Positions 1 through 6,095 of a DNA stretch of 7,768 bases are shown here, in pieces. Within the stretch, counting starts at the first letter, position 1. Each line of letters opens with the position of its first letter. Both the position numbers and the translations under genes were made by a program. Where the stretch lies: NCBI GenBank assembly GCA_016793565.1, contig JAEUMA010000743.1:1-7768 (forward strand). The letters run 5' to 3'. Source of the DNA: Rhizobiaceae bacterium (GTDB lineage Bacteria > Pseudomonadota > Alphaproteobacteria > Rhizobiales > Rhizobiaceae). The notes under the pieces are model-generated. The model ran no database searches. It saw only the letters and a program-made list of their open reading frames with translations, and was not told the DNA's origin.

Positions 1-378
1 CAGGCCGATCGTCGGAAAATTCTGAACCCCGGAGAAGCCCATGGCCTTCAGTTCGGCCAGGAACTGATCCATCAGGATGAAGGGGTCGGTGCCGTTGACG
101 CCGGCCAGCACAGGCGTGTGCTTGACCACCGGCAGCACTTCGCGGGCCATGTCCTTCACGATCTCGTTGGCGTTGCCGTAGGCGAGCAGGCCGGCAGCGG
201 ATCCCCGCCCGGCCATGCGATAGCGGCCGGAATTGTAGATGATGATCAGATCGATGCCGCCGGCCTCCTCAGCCTTGGCGGAAATGCCGGTGCCGGCGCC
301 ACCGCCGACGATCGGGATGCCGCTGGCGATCATCTTGCTGAATTTCTTCAGGATTTCCTTGCGGGGAATGGCTGGCAT
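1..378 (-). CDS. Phosphoenolpyruvate hydrolase family (TIM-barrel) protein, C-terminus cut off by the window edge
   Basis: Translating the minus strand from the ATG at 378-376 gives 126 codons with no stop before position 1, so the C-terminal half or more lies outside the window. The start [13 protein letters not shown] is followed by a glycine-rich loop [12 protein letters not shown] (residues 20-31), then a hydrophobic strand and the conserved [16 protein letters not shown] segment (45-60), and [10 protein letters not shown] (65-74). These are hallmarks of the PEP-hydrolase-like TIM-barrel family, which matches the C-terminal domain of plant Tm-1. The name comes from a distant relation to PEP mutase/hydrolase enzymes; I know of no proven reaction. 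It is probably the second gene of a leftward unit with the UPF0261 gene, 180 bp upstream. The ribosome site is weak (GAAAGA about 8 bases before ATG). It looks intact as far as it goes. Family assignment is firm; function is not. Confidence 0.88.
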   Translation of the reverse strand, partial: MPAIPRKEILKKFSKMIASGIPIVGGGAGTGISAKAEEAGGIDLIIIYNSGRYRMAGRGSAAGLLAYGNANEIVKDMAREVLPVVKHTPVLAGVNGTDPFILMDQFLAELKAMGFSGVQNFPTIGL

Positions 379-558
379 CGGAGTCTTTCAGGTTGTGGGG
401 TTCGTGAAATTGCCCCCTCTCCGTCTCGCTTCGCTCGACACCTCTCCCCCGATCGGCGCGGGAGAGGTAGGGCGAAGCGGCCGGACTTTCCTCTCCCCCG
501 GGCAGGGATAGAGGTTTCATGCGAAAGCATGACGGAGTGGAGTTGGTTTGGATTTCCA
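379..558. repeat. Structured rhizobial-type intergenic repeat between the two Tm-1-like genes
   Basis: This 180-bp gap holds no credible gene but is full of symmetry between about 412 and 540. An outer pair CGCTTCGC (427-434) / GCGAAGCG (472-479) encloses an inner pair CCTCTCCC (441-448) / GGGAGAGG (460-467). CCTCTCCCCC occurs again as a direct copy at 490-499 and can pair through CCTCT (490-494) with AGAGG (510-514). A last hairpin TCATGC (517-522) / GCATGA (527-532) closes on GAAA (523-526), a GNRA-type tetraloop on the plus strand. The wording CCCCCTCTCCGTCTCGC, GAGCGAAGCG and CTCTCCC is typical of palindromic intergenic repeats that I recall as very common in Mesorhizobium genomes. It may fold in the leftward mRNA and affect stability or termination. 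Exact borders are approximate. Confidence 0.7.
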
Positions 559-1755
559 TCAGGCGATTTCCCTGAACGCCGCCACGGCGGCTTCGGCAAA
601 CAGGGGATCGTTGATGTGGAGGGGAAGGCGGCGTACCTGCCGCGCTCCGGTCGGGCGCACGGCGGACTCGATCGCGGAAAAGAGCGCGCGGTCGGCCTCC
701 GGATCGAAGAATGCTCCGCCCTCGATATCGAGCGCCGACACGCCCTTCTCGGGGATGAGGAAAATCACCGGCCCCTCGCAGGCATTGAGCTTTTCGCCGA
801 TCCACCGGCCGATGCGGCTACATTCCTCCGGCGAGGTCCGCATCAGCGTGACGTTCGGATTGTGCCGGTAAAGGGTCCGGCTGCGATATCGCTCCGGCAA
901 GGTGTCGGGCGCCCAGAAATTGACCATGTCCAGCGCCCCCGCCGAGCCGACATAGGGCACATTTGTGCGCGCGATCGCGTCGAGACGGCCTTCTCCGGCC
1001 GAAAGAACGCCGCCGCACAGAAGGTCGCAGACCTCCGTGGTGGTTATGTCGATGACACCCGACAGCAGCCGGCTGTCCACGAGCTTCTCCATCGTGCGTC
1101 CGCCGGTGCCGGTGGCATGGAAGACGAGGCAGTCGTAGTCGTGGCGCAGCTGCGCGGCGATGGCGGTCACGCAGGGTGTCGTAACGCCGAACATGGTCAG
1201 CCCGATCGCGGGCAGGTCGCCGCCCGGCAATGACGGCGCCTGAGCCATCGAAACCACGGCGCGCGCGGCGTTGCGCAGAACCGTGCGGCTGATGCGGTTC
1301 AGACCCGCCATGTCGGTGATGGCGGGCATCATCATGATGTCGGAGACGTCCACATACGGCGCCACGTTCCCGGAGGCGAGTGTCGAGACCATGACCTTGG
1401 GCAGGCCGAGTGGCAGTTCGCGCATTCCGGCGGTGACGATGGAGGTGCCGCCGCCGCCGCCGATGCCCACGACGCCCGAGACGTCGCCGCGGCTGCGTAT
1501 GAAGGCCGCGAAGGCATCCGCCATCGCTGCCACCGCGCGACCCCTGTCGCCGCTGGCGAGCGCTTGGGCTGCCGCTGCGCCGCCATGCGAGGCTACCTCG
1601 CCGCGGCCGATCTCCACTGGTCCAAGCGGTGCGGACGTGCCGACGTCCACGCGCACCGGATCGCCTCCTGCCGCTGCAACCTCAGCGGCAAGATAGTTCA
1701 GTTCGTCTCCCTTGGTGTCAGCCGTGCCGACCACGTAGATTCGGCTGCGGTTCAT
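559..1755 (-). CDS. Tm-1-like ATP-binding domain protein (UPF0261 family)
   Basis: This complete 398-aa protein has the usual full length of the bacterial family. Seen in the sequence: the N-terminal nucleotide-binding start IYVVGTADTKGDEL (residues 6-19); a glycine-rich loop GIGGGGGTSIVTAGMR (97-112); the signature STLASGNVAPYVDVSDIMMM (124-143) with PAITDMAGLNRI after it; MFGVTTPCV (188-196); and FHATGTGGRTME (212-223). These blocks define UPF0261, the family of the N-terminal domain of the tomato Tm-1 virus-resistance protein, known to bind ATP. The bacterial role is undefined. The start at 1755 is set by a good ribosome site GGGAGGA (complement of 1761-1767) five bases upstream. There is no signal peptide or membrane segment, so it should be cytosolic. 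It is the first gene of the leftward unit and divergent from the TetR gene, whose product is the obvious candidate regulator. A 371-aa plus-strand frame at 118-1233 is its shadow. Confidence 0.93.
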   Translation of the reverse strand: MNRSRIYVVGTADTKGDELNYLAAEVAAAGGDPVRVDVGTSAPLGPVEIGRGEVASHGGAAAAQALASGDRGRAVAAMADAFAAFIRSRGDVSGVVGIGGGGGTSIVTAGMRELPLGLPKVMVSTLASGNVAPYVDVSDIMMMPAITDMAGLNRISRTVLRNAARAVVSMAQAPSLPGGDLPAIGLTMFGVTTPCVTAIAAQLRHDYDCLVFHATGTGGRTMEKLVDSRLLSGVIDITTTEVCDLLCGGVLSAGEGRLDAIARTNVPYVGSAGALDMVNFWAPDTLPERYRSRTLYRHNPNVTLMRTSPEECSRIGRWIGEKLNACEGPVIFLIPEKGVSALDIEGGAFFDPEADRALFSAIESAVRPTGARQVRRLPLHINDPLFAEAAVAAFREIA

Positions 1756-1855
1756 TAAGATCCTCCCGTCAACCGCCGCGAAAGCCTGGAGCGCGCCGAC
1801 ATTCGCAGTCTCGGATCAGCGTTGCTTTTTTCTGAGACGTGCGTATCGTATTGAC
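1756..1855. promoter_or_regulatory. Divergent promoter/operator region between the UPF0261 and TetR genes
   Basis: This 100-bp region must hold both divergent promoters. A possible rightward promoter is TTGCTT (1822-1827), 16 bases, TATCGT (1844-1849), which is a poor match; I see no convincing leftward -35/-10. The pentamer GTCTC or its complement occurs three times in and beside the region: GTCTC at 1808-1812, TGAGAC at 1833-1838 and GTCTCA at 1862-1867, the last inside the TetR coding start. TGAGAC and GTCTCA form an inverted repeat with a 23-base spacer. Symmetric sites in a divergent regulator promoter fit autoregulation by the TetR protein, but that is inference. Confidence 0.5.
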
Positions 1856-2500
1856 ATGGATGTCTCACGTCAACTTCCCGCCGACGCCGGGGTGCAGCGA
1901 GGTCCTCGATATCGCACGCGACGTCTGATGCTGGAGGCGGCGACGCGCCTGATGCAGTCCGGTGCCAATCCGTCTGTGACGGATGTGGCCGAAGCCGCCG
2001 GCGTCTCGCGGGCCACGGCCTATCGCTATTTCCCGAGCCAGGCCGCGCTCGTTCATGCGGTTGTCGACCAGGCCCTCGGGCCGATTCTCGAGTGGTCGTC
2101 GGATTCGCGAAGCGTGGAGACGCGCGTCGCGGACCTGTTTGCGATGGCAATGCCTCGGATCCAGGACTTCGAGGCCACGTTCAAGGCGGCGTTGCGCCTT
2201 TCGCTGGAACAATGGGCGCACCGTCAGGCCGGCACGCAGGCGATGGAGCCGCAGTTCACCAGAGGCCATCGAATCGAACTGCTGATGGATGCGGTCGCGC
2301 CGGCTCGCGGCCAGCTCTCGCGTGGGGAGCAGGAACGTCTTGCCCAGGCGCTTTCGCTGGTGTTCGGCGTGGAGGCGCTGGTCGTGCTGGGCGACATCTG
2401 GGGCCTCGACCGCACGCGTGTGGGCGAGGTGGTGGCCTGGGCGTCCGAAGCGCTGGTGAAAGCAGCGATGCAACAGGGCAAGGGAGGGAGCAAGGACTGA
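1856..2500 (+). CDS. TetR/AcrR family transcriptional regulator
   Basis: This 214-aa protein has normal TetR length. Residues about 20-65 form the DNA-binding domain: helix 1 in RRLMLEAATRLMQSG, then the helix-turn-helix SVTDVAEAAGVSRATAYRYFPSQAALV (40-66), with the family's ATAYRYFPS recognition-helix pattern. The all-helical remainder (about 75-205) is the ligand-binding and dimer part, which is too variable to predict a ligand. No Shine-Dalgarno sequence precedes the ATG at 1856. Later in-frame starts, GTG at 1892 and ATG at 1928, also lack one and the latter would leave only about 15 residues before the helix-turn-helix, so I keep 1856; the message may be leaderless or weakly translated. 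It is divergent from the UPF0261 gene and is followed after 335 bp by the importer operon on the same strand. Likely targets are its own promoter and the divergent unit. Confidence 0.92.
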   Translation: MDVSRQLPADAGVQRGPRYRTRRLMLEAATRLMQSGANPSVTDVAEAAGVSRATAYRYFPSQAALVHAVVDQALGPILEWSSDSRSVETRVADLFAMAMPRIQDFEATFKAALRLSLEQWAHRQAGTQAMEPQFTRGHRIELLMDAVAPARGQLSRGEQERLAQALSLVFGVEALVVLGDIWGLDRTRVGEVVAWASEALVKAAMQQGKGGSKD

Positions 2501-2516
2501 TCTGGTTGGACCAGAT
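2500..2516. promoter_or_regulatory. FadR/GntR-type operator candidate, copy 1
   Basis: ATCTGGTTGGACCAGAT is a perfect 7-bp inverted repeat around TGG, and it begins on the last base of the TetR stop codon. The core TGGTnnnACCA matches the operator pattern of the FadR subfamily of GntR regulators (FadR, PdhR and LldR sites carry TGGTnnnACCA-like cores). The same core with the same right flank recurs 175 bp downstream. It lacks a following T-tract, so it is not a good terminator. No GntR gene lies in the window. Confidence 0.55.
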
Positions 2517-2659
2517 TGACGCCCGGGCGGCCTCATGCATCTGCGAAACTTTTTCGTATCGCCGTAGATTTTCGTCGAAGAACGGTGGAAACGAACGATT
2601 CAGAAGATTTGTCGCGGCAAACCGCTTGGGTTTTCAGCAGAACGTGCGGAAGAAAGCGC

Positions 2660-2686
2660 TTGACGCGCCTTTTTCATTGGTAATAC
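2660..2686 (+). promoter_or_regulatory. Probable sigma-70 promoter of the ABC importer operon
   Basis: TTGACG (2660-2665) is a near-consensus -35 box and TAATAC (2681-2686) a fair -10 box, separated by 15 bases, slightly shorter than ideal. It sits in the only A+T-rich part of the upstream region and would give a leader of roughly 140 bases before the SBP start at 2836. The -10 box lies inside the second TGGTnnnACCA site, the expected layout for repression by blocking RNA polymerase. Confidence 0.5.
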
Positions 2687-2691
2687 CAGAT
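2676..2691. promoter_or_regulatory. FadR/GntR-type operator candidate, copy 2, on the -10 box
   Basis: TGGT (2678-2681), AAT, ACCA (2685-2688) repeats the core of the site at 2500-2516, and both continue identically as ACCAGATTG (2510-2518 and 2685-2693). The left flank is ATT here and ATCT in copy 1. Its position over TAATAC (2681-2686) suggests repression of the importer operon. Confidence 0.55.
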
Positions 2692-2820
2692 TGCGAAGAT
2701 GACGCATAACGTCTAACGTCGCAGCATGCTGTTTCCGACCATCGGAGGAGACCGGTTCGCCGGTTCGATGACGGGGACAGAACGAGGGCCGCTCGGCCCG
2801 CCATTCGTCCGAATGCGCAC

Positions 2821-2828
2821 AGGGAGGA
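2821..2828 (+). promoter_or_regulatory. Strong ribosome binding site of the solute-binding protein gene
   Basis: AGGGAGGA lies seven bases before the ATG at 2836, the best Shine-Dalgarno match in the window. This fits the high expression needed for a periplasmic binding protein and fixes the start. Confidence 0.85.
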
Positions 2829-2835
2829 ACCAAAC

Positions 2836-4146
2836 ATGCGCAAGAAACTGACCGGCATATTGGCCGGTATCGCATTTTCTCTTGCCGGCGGTACGTCAGC
2901 GTACTCGCAGGAACTGACCATCTTCTGGGCTGAATGGGATCCGGCGAACTACCTGCAGGAACTCGTGAACCTCTACGAGGCCGAGACGGGCGTGAAGGTG
3001 ACCGTGGAGACGACCCCGTGGTCGGACTTCCAGACCAAGGCCTTCACCGAGTTCAACGCCAAGGGCAGCGCCTACGACATGGTCGTCGGCGACTCGCAGT
3101 GGATCGGCGCCGCCTCGGAGGCCGGGCACTATGTCGACCTGACCGACTTCTTCAACAAGCACAATCTGAAGGAGGTCATGGCACCGGCGACGGTCAAGTA
3201 CTACTCTGAATATCCGTCGAACTCCGGCAAGTACTGGTCGATCCCGGCTGAGGGCGACGCCGTTGGCTGGTCCTACCGCAAGGACTGGTTCGAAGATCCG
3301 AAGGAAATGGAAGCCTTCAAGGCCAAGTACGGCTACGACCTCGGCGTGCCGAAAGACTGGAAGCAGCTGCGCGACATCGCGGAATTCTTCCACCGTCCGG
3401 ACGAGAAGCGCTACGGAGTGGCGATCTACACCGACAATTCCTACGATGCGCTCGTGATGGGTGTCGAGAATGCCATCTTCTCGTGGGGCGGCGAGCTCGG
3501 CGACTACGCGAACTACAAGGTCGACGGTATCATCAACTCCGACAAGAACGTCGCCGCGCTCGAAGCCTACAAGGAACTCTACCAGTTCACGCCGCCGGGC
3601 TGGGCGAAGAGCTTCTTCATCGAGGACAACCAGGCCATCACCGAGAACCTCGCGGCGATGAGCATGAACTACTTCGCGTTCTTCCCGGCCCTCATCAATG
3701 AGGCGTCGAACCCGAACGCCAAGGGCACCGGCTTCTTCGCCAATCCCCCCGGCCCGAACGGCGACCAATACGCCGCTCTCGGCGGACAGGGCATTTCCGT
3801 CGTCTCCTATTCCGAGAACAAGGAAGAGGCGATGAAGTTCCTGGAGTGGTTCATCAAGGACGAGACTCAGAAGAAGTGGGCCGAGCTCGGCGGCTACACC
3901 GCCAGCGCCAAGGTGCTGGAGTCGGAAGAGTTCCAGAACGCCACGCCGTACAACAAGGCCTTCTACGAGACCATGTTCAAGGTAAAGGACTTCTGGGCGA
4001 CGCCGGAATATGCCGAGCTGCTGATCCAGATGAACCAGCGCCTCTACCCCTACATCACCGGCAACCAGGGCACTGCCAAGGAAGCGCTCGACGCGCTGGC
4101 CAACGACTGGAACGAGACGTTCAAGAAGTACGGCCGCGGCAACTAA
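2836..4146 (+). CDS. ABC importer extracellular solute-binding protein (family 1, carbohydrate type)
   Basis: This 436-aa protein is the periplasmic receptor that captures the substrate and delivers it to the permease pair. Residues 1-25 form a Sec signal peptide: MRKK, a hydrophobic core LTGILAGIAFSLAGG, then a cleavage region around TSAYSQ, with the mature chain starting near ELTIFWAEWDPAN. The ELTIFW start, the YEAETGVKVTVETTPWSDF block (about 48-66), the YDMVVGDSQWIG segment (80-91) and the late MKFLEWFIKDETQKKWAE block (about 334-351) are typical of SBP_bac_1 proteins of CUT1 importers. There is no lipobox cysteine, as expected for a Gram-negative periplasmic protein. Many aromatic residues (Trp, Tyr) suit a sugar or polyol pocket, but the substrate is not readable. 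It is the first gene of the operon, with a long leader and a terminator directly after it. Confidence 0.94.
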   Translation: MRKKLTGILAGIAFSLAGGTSAYSQELTIFWAEWDPANYLQELVNLYEAETGVKVTVETTPWSDFQTKAFTEFNAKGSAYDMVVGDSQWIGAASEAGHYVDLTDFFNKHNLKEVMAPATVKYYSEYPSNSGKYWSIPAEGDAVGWSYRKDWFEDPKEMEAFKAKYGYDLGVPKDWKQLRDIAEFFHRPDEKRYGVAIYTDNSYDALVMGVENAIFSWGGELGDYANYKVDGIINSDKNVAALEAYKELYQFTPPGWAKSFFIEDNQAITENLAAMSMNYFAFFPALINEASNPNAKGTGFFANPPGPNGDQYAALGGQGISVVSYSENKEEAMKFLEWFIKDETQKKWAELGGYTASAKVLESEEFQNATPYNKAFYETMFKVKDFWATPEYAELLIQMNQRLYPYITGNQGTAKEALDALANDWNETFKKYGRGN

Positions 4147-4159
4147 ACGGTTCTTCATT

Positions 4160-4189
4160 CGGAGGGGGCCTTCCGGCCCCCTCCGTTTT
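4160..4189 (+). terminator. Strong intra-operon hairpin terminator/attenuator after the SBP gene
   Basis: CGGAGGGGGCC (4160-4170) and GGCCCCCTCCG (4175-4185) form a perfect 11-bp GC-rich stem on a TTCC loop, followed by TTTT (4186-4189) and further T-rich sequence. It lies 14 bases after the SBP stop codon and 40 bases before the first permease. The likely effect is partial termination plus protection of the SBP message, giving more binding protein than membrane components. Confidence 0.88.
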
Positions 4190-4214
4190 CATTTCTGCAT
4201 CGTCCATCCCGCGC

Positions 4215-4221
4215 AAAGGAG
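4215..4221 (+). promoter_or_regulatory. Ribosome binding site that selects a TTG start for permease 1
   Basis: AAAGGAG lies seven bases upstream of TTG at 4229. The alternative GTG at 4241 and ATG at 4244 are 19 and 22 bases away from it, too far, so the TTG start is preferred. Confidence 0.7.
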
Positions 4222-4228
4222 CGGCGTT

Positions 4229-5134
4229 TTGGCTACCGCTGTGATGACCAGACTGGATCCCGGCTCGCGCGCCGCCTCCCGCGGCATGAGCGACATCACG
4301 ATCCGCAACCTCTTCATCGTCCCGACGATCCTTTTCCTGATCGTCTTCAACATCTTCCCGCTGATCTATTCGCTCGGTTACTCGTTCACGGATTTCCGCG
4401 CCTCCACCAACGCGCCGGCCAATTTCGTCGGACTGCAGAACTACCGCGAACTGCTCAACGACCCTTTCATCTGGTCGAATTTCTCGATCACGGCCAAATA
4501 CGTGATCGTCTCGGTAACGGGGCAGGTGATCGTCGGCTTCGGCGTAGCGATGCTGCTCAACCGCGATATCCCCTACAAGGGCTTCATCACGACCTTGCTG
4601 CTTTTGCCGATGATGCTGTCCATGGCGGTCGTAGGTCTGTTCTGGAAGCTGCTCTACGACCCGTCCTTCGGCATCATCAATCACGTGCTGGGACTGGGCA
4701 CCTTCGAGTGGCTTTCGAACCCCGACATGGCGCTCTACGCCGTCGCGATCACCGACATCTGGATGTGGTCGCCCTTCGTCATGCTGTTGTCGCTGGCCGG
4801 CCTGTCGGCGGTTCCGAAGCATCTCTACGAGGCGGCCGCCATCGATCGCGCGGGTTCGCTCTATACCTTCTTCCGCATCACCCTGCCGCTGGTGGCGCCG
4901 ATCCTGATGATCGCGATCATCTTCCGCACGATGGAAGCCTTCAAGACGTTCGACCTGGCCTACATCATGACCAGCCAGCCGACCACGGAGGTGATCTCGA
5001 TCCGCCTCTATAAGATGGCCTTCCAGGAATGGCAGACCGGGCGCTCCTGCGCCTTCGCCTATATCGTGTTGATCATGGTGCTCGCTATCACCAACATCTA
5101 CGTCAAATACCTCAACAAGGTGAAGGAGCGCTGA
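4229..5134 (+). CDS. ABC importer inner-membrane permease, MalF type (CUT1)
   Basis: This 301-aa protein is one of the two membrane subunits that form the substrate channel. I see six hydrophobic segments at about residues 27-47, 88-110, 118-140, 168-190, 219-235 and 276-294. The cytoplasmic EAA loop that docks on the ATPase is YEAAAIDRAGSLYTFFRITLP (about 200-220), ending in the conserved ITLP. The usual glycine of EAAxxDGA is Arg207 here. The short N-terminus and single small periplasmic loop after helix 1 (ending in FVGLQNYRELLND) are typical of MalF-like sugar permeases. The start is a TTG chosen by the ribosome site at 4215-4221. It follows the SBP gene after a terminator hairpin and ends one base before the second permease, so translation is coupled. 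Confidence 0.94.
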   Translation: MATAVMTRLDPGSRAASRGMSDITIRNLFIVPTILFLIVFNIFPLIYSLGYSFTDFRASTNAPANFVGLQNYRELLNDPFIWSNFSITAKYVIVSVTGQVIVGFGVAMLLNRDIPYKGFITTLLLLPMMLSMAVVGLFWKLLYDPSFGIINHVLGLGTFEWLSNPDMALYAVAITDIWMWSPFVMLLSLAGLSAVPKHLYEAAAIDRAGSLYTFFRITLPLVAPILMIAIIFRTMEAFKTFDLAYIMTSQPTTEVISIRLYKMAFQEWQTGRSCAFAYIVLIMVLAITNIYVKYLNKVKER

Positions 5135-5135
5135 G

Positions 5136-6095
5136 ATGGCGGCTGTTCGCACGCCTGGTGAGAAGGCGCTCAACAAGGTCGCCATCGTGGCGGTCCTGGT
5201 CATCACCCTGATCTTCCTCGCGCCGATCTACTGGATCGTGGCGACTTCGTTCAAGCCGCGCAACCTCGCGACCACGGTGCCGCCGACGATCGTCTTCACG
5301 CCGGAGATATCGCCGTTCGTCAAGCTCTTCACCAAGCGCTCGCAATTGCGCGAGCCGCCGACGCCCGAGCAATATGCCGCCGCCCCGTGGTGGGAGCGCA
5401 TGGTGTTCGACGGCGGCGAGAAGGTGGTGCGCGACGGCAAGGGCAACGTGCAGTGGTCGGCCTATCCCTCGCGCTTCATGAATTCGCTGATCATCGCGGT
5501 CACCTCCACGGTGTTCGCGGTCGGGATGGGAACGTTCACCGCCTACGGCTTCTCGCGGTTCAAGGTGAAGGGCGAGGGTGACCTGCTCTTCTTCATCCTG
5601 TCCACCCGCATGCTGCCGCCGGTGGTGGTGGCGATCCCGATGTTCCTGATGTACCGCGCGGTAGGCCTCAACGACACGCACCTCGGACTGATCATCCTCT
5701 ATACGGCCTTCAACCTGTCCTTCTCCGTCTGGCTGATGAAGGGCTTCATCGACGAGATACCGAAGGAGTATGAGGAGGCGGCGCTTGTCGACGGCTACAC
5801 GCGCATGCAGGCCTTCTTCAAGATCGTGCTGCCGGAAGCGGCGACGGGCATCGCGGCGACGGCGGTGTTCTGCTTCATCACCGCCTGGAACGAATACGCT
5901 TTCGCGCTGATCATGACCAACCGGCGCGCGCAGACGGCGCCGCCCTTCATCCCCAGCCAGGTCGGCTCCGGCCTTCCCGACTGGACGGTGATCGCCGCGG
6001 GTACCTTCCTGTTCCTGCTGCCGGTGGCGATCTTCACCTTCCTGCTCCGCAACCACCTGTTGCGCGGCATGTCCTTCGGAGCGATCCGCAAATGA
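5136..6095 (+). CDS. ABC importer inner-membrane permease, MalG type (CUT1)
   Basis: This 319-aa protein is the second channel subunit. AAGGAG (5123-5128), seven bases before the ATG, lies inside the end of permease 1, whose stop is one base away. Hydrophobic segments are at about 14-37, 116-136, 150-172, 185-201, 237-256 and 285-307. The EAA loop is EYEEAALVDGYTRMQAFFKIVLP (211-233), with the conserved Gly220 and LP ending. The family block AYGFSRFKVKGEGDLLFFILSTRMLPPVV (136-164) and the AWNEYAFALIMT segment (250-261) are classic MalG features. Between helices 1 and 2 the periplasmic loop runs about 75 residues (40-115) with an unusual central part rich in Pro, Trp and charge, longer than I expect for MalG proteins. 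The gene ends in an ATGA overlap with the small membrane protein gene. Confidence 0.95.
   Translation: MAAVRTPGEKALNKVAIVAVLVITLIFLAPIYWIVATSFKPRNLATTVPPTIVFTPEISPFVKLFTKRSQLREPPTPEQYAAAPWWERMVFDGGEKVVRDGKGNVQWSAYPSRFMNSLIIAVTSTVFAVGMGTFTAYGFSRFKVKGEGDLLFFILSTRMLPPVVVAIPMFLMYRAVGLNDTHLGLIILYTAFNLSFSVWLMKGFIDEIPKEYEEAALVDGYTRMQAFFKIVLPEAATGIAATAVFCFITAWNEYAFALIMTNRRAQTAPPFIPSQVGSGLPDWTVIAAGTFLFLLPVAIFTFLLRNHLLRGMSFGAIRK

Larger units (their letters stand above)
2501..2835. other. 335-bp gene-free regulatory stretch upstream of the importer operon
   Basis: I find no believable gene here; the frames that cross it have no family features. Its left half is richer in A+T than the surrounding genes. 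From left to right it holds: operator-like copy 1 (2500-2516); an imperfect terminator-like element for the TetR gene, GCGG (2614-2617)/CCGC (2622-2625) followed by TTGGGTTTT, which is weak; the probable promoter (2660-2686) with operator-like copy 2 (2676-2691); a tandem TAACGTC pair (2707-2720); a tandem CCGGTTCG pair (2752-2767); two small hairpins (2786-2799 and 2802-2815); and the ribosome site at 2821-2828. Confidence 0.7.

Noticed and set aside
118..1233. Long plus-strand open frame of 371 codons opposite the Tm-1-like genes
   Set aside because: It has no family motifs, crosses two well-supported minus-strand genes and their gap, and is an expected antisense shadow in GC-rich DNA.
2500..2516. 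Hairpin at the TetR stop read as a terminator
   Set aside because: There is no T-tract after the stem and the loop is only three bases; the repeated TGGTnnnACCAGATTG core favours a protein-binding site.
2092..2709. 205-codon plus frame overlapping the TetR gene and running into the gap
   Set aside because: It is out of frame with TetR for most of its length, has low-complexity Gly/Arg content and no recognisable fold.
2600..2921. Two minus-strand frames in the gene-free stretch before the SBP
   Set aside because: They lack ribosome sites and known features, and they overlap the promoter, leader and SBP signal peptide.
2896..4158. 420-codon minus-strand open frame opposite the SBP gene
   Set aside because: It is a valine/leucine/arginine/glutamate-rich antisense reading of a clear secreted binding protein, without any domain.
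4121..6056. Two long minus-strand frames (4121-5206 and 5112-6056) opposite the permeases
   Set aside because: They are extremely rich in Asp, Arg, His and Gln, the usual antisense reading of membrane helices, and show no motif.
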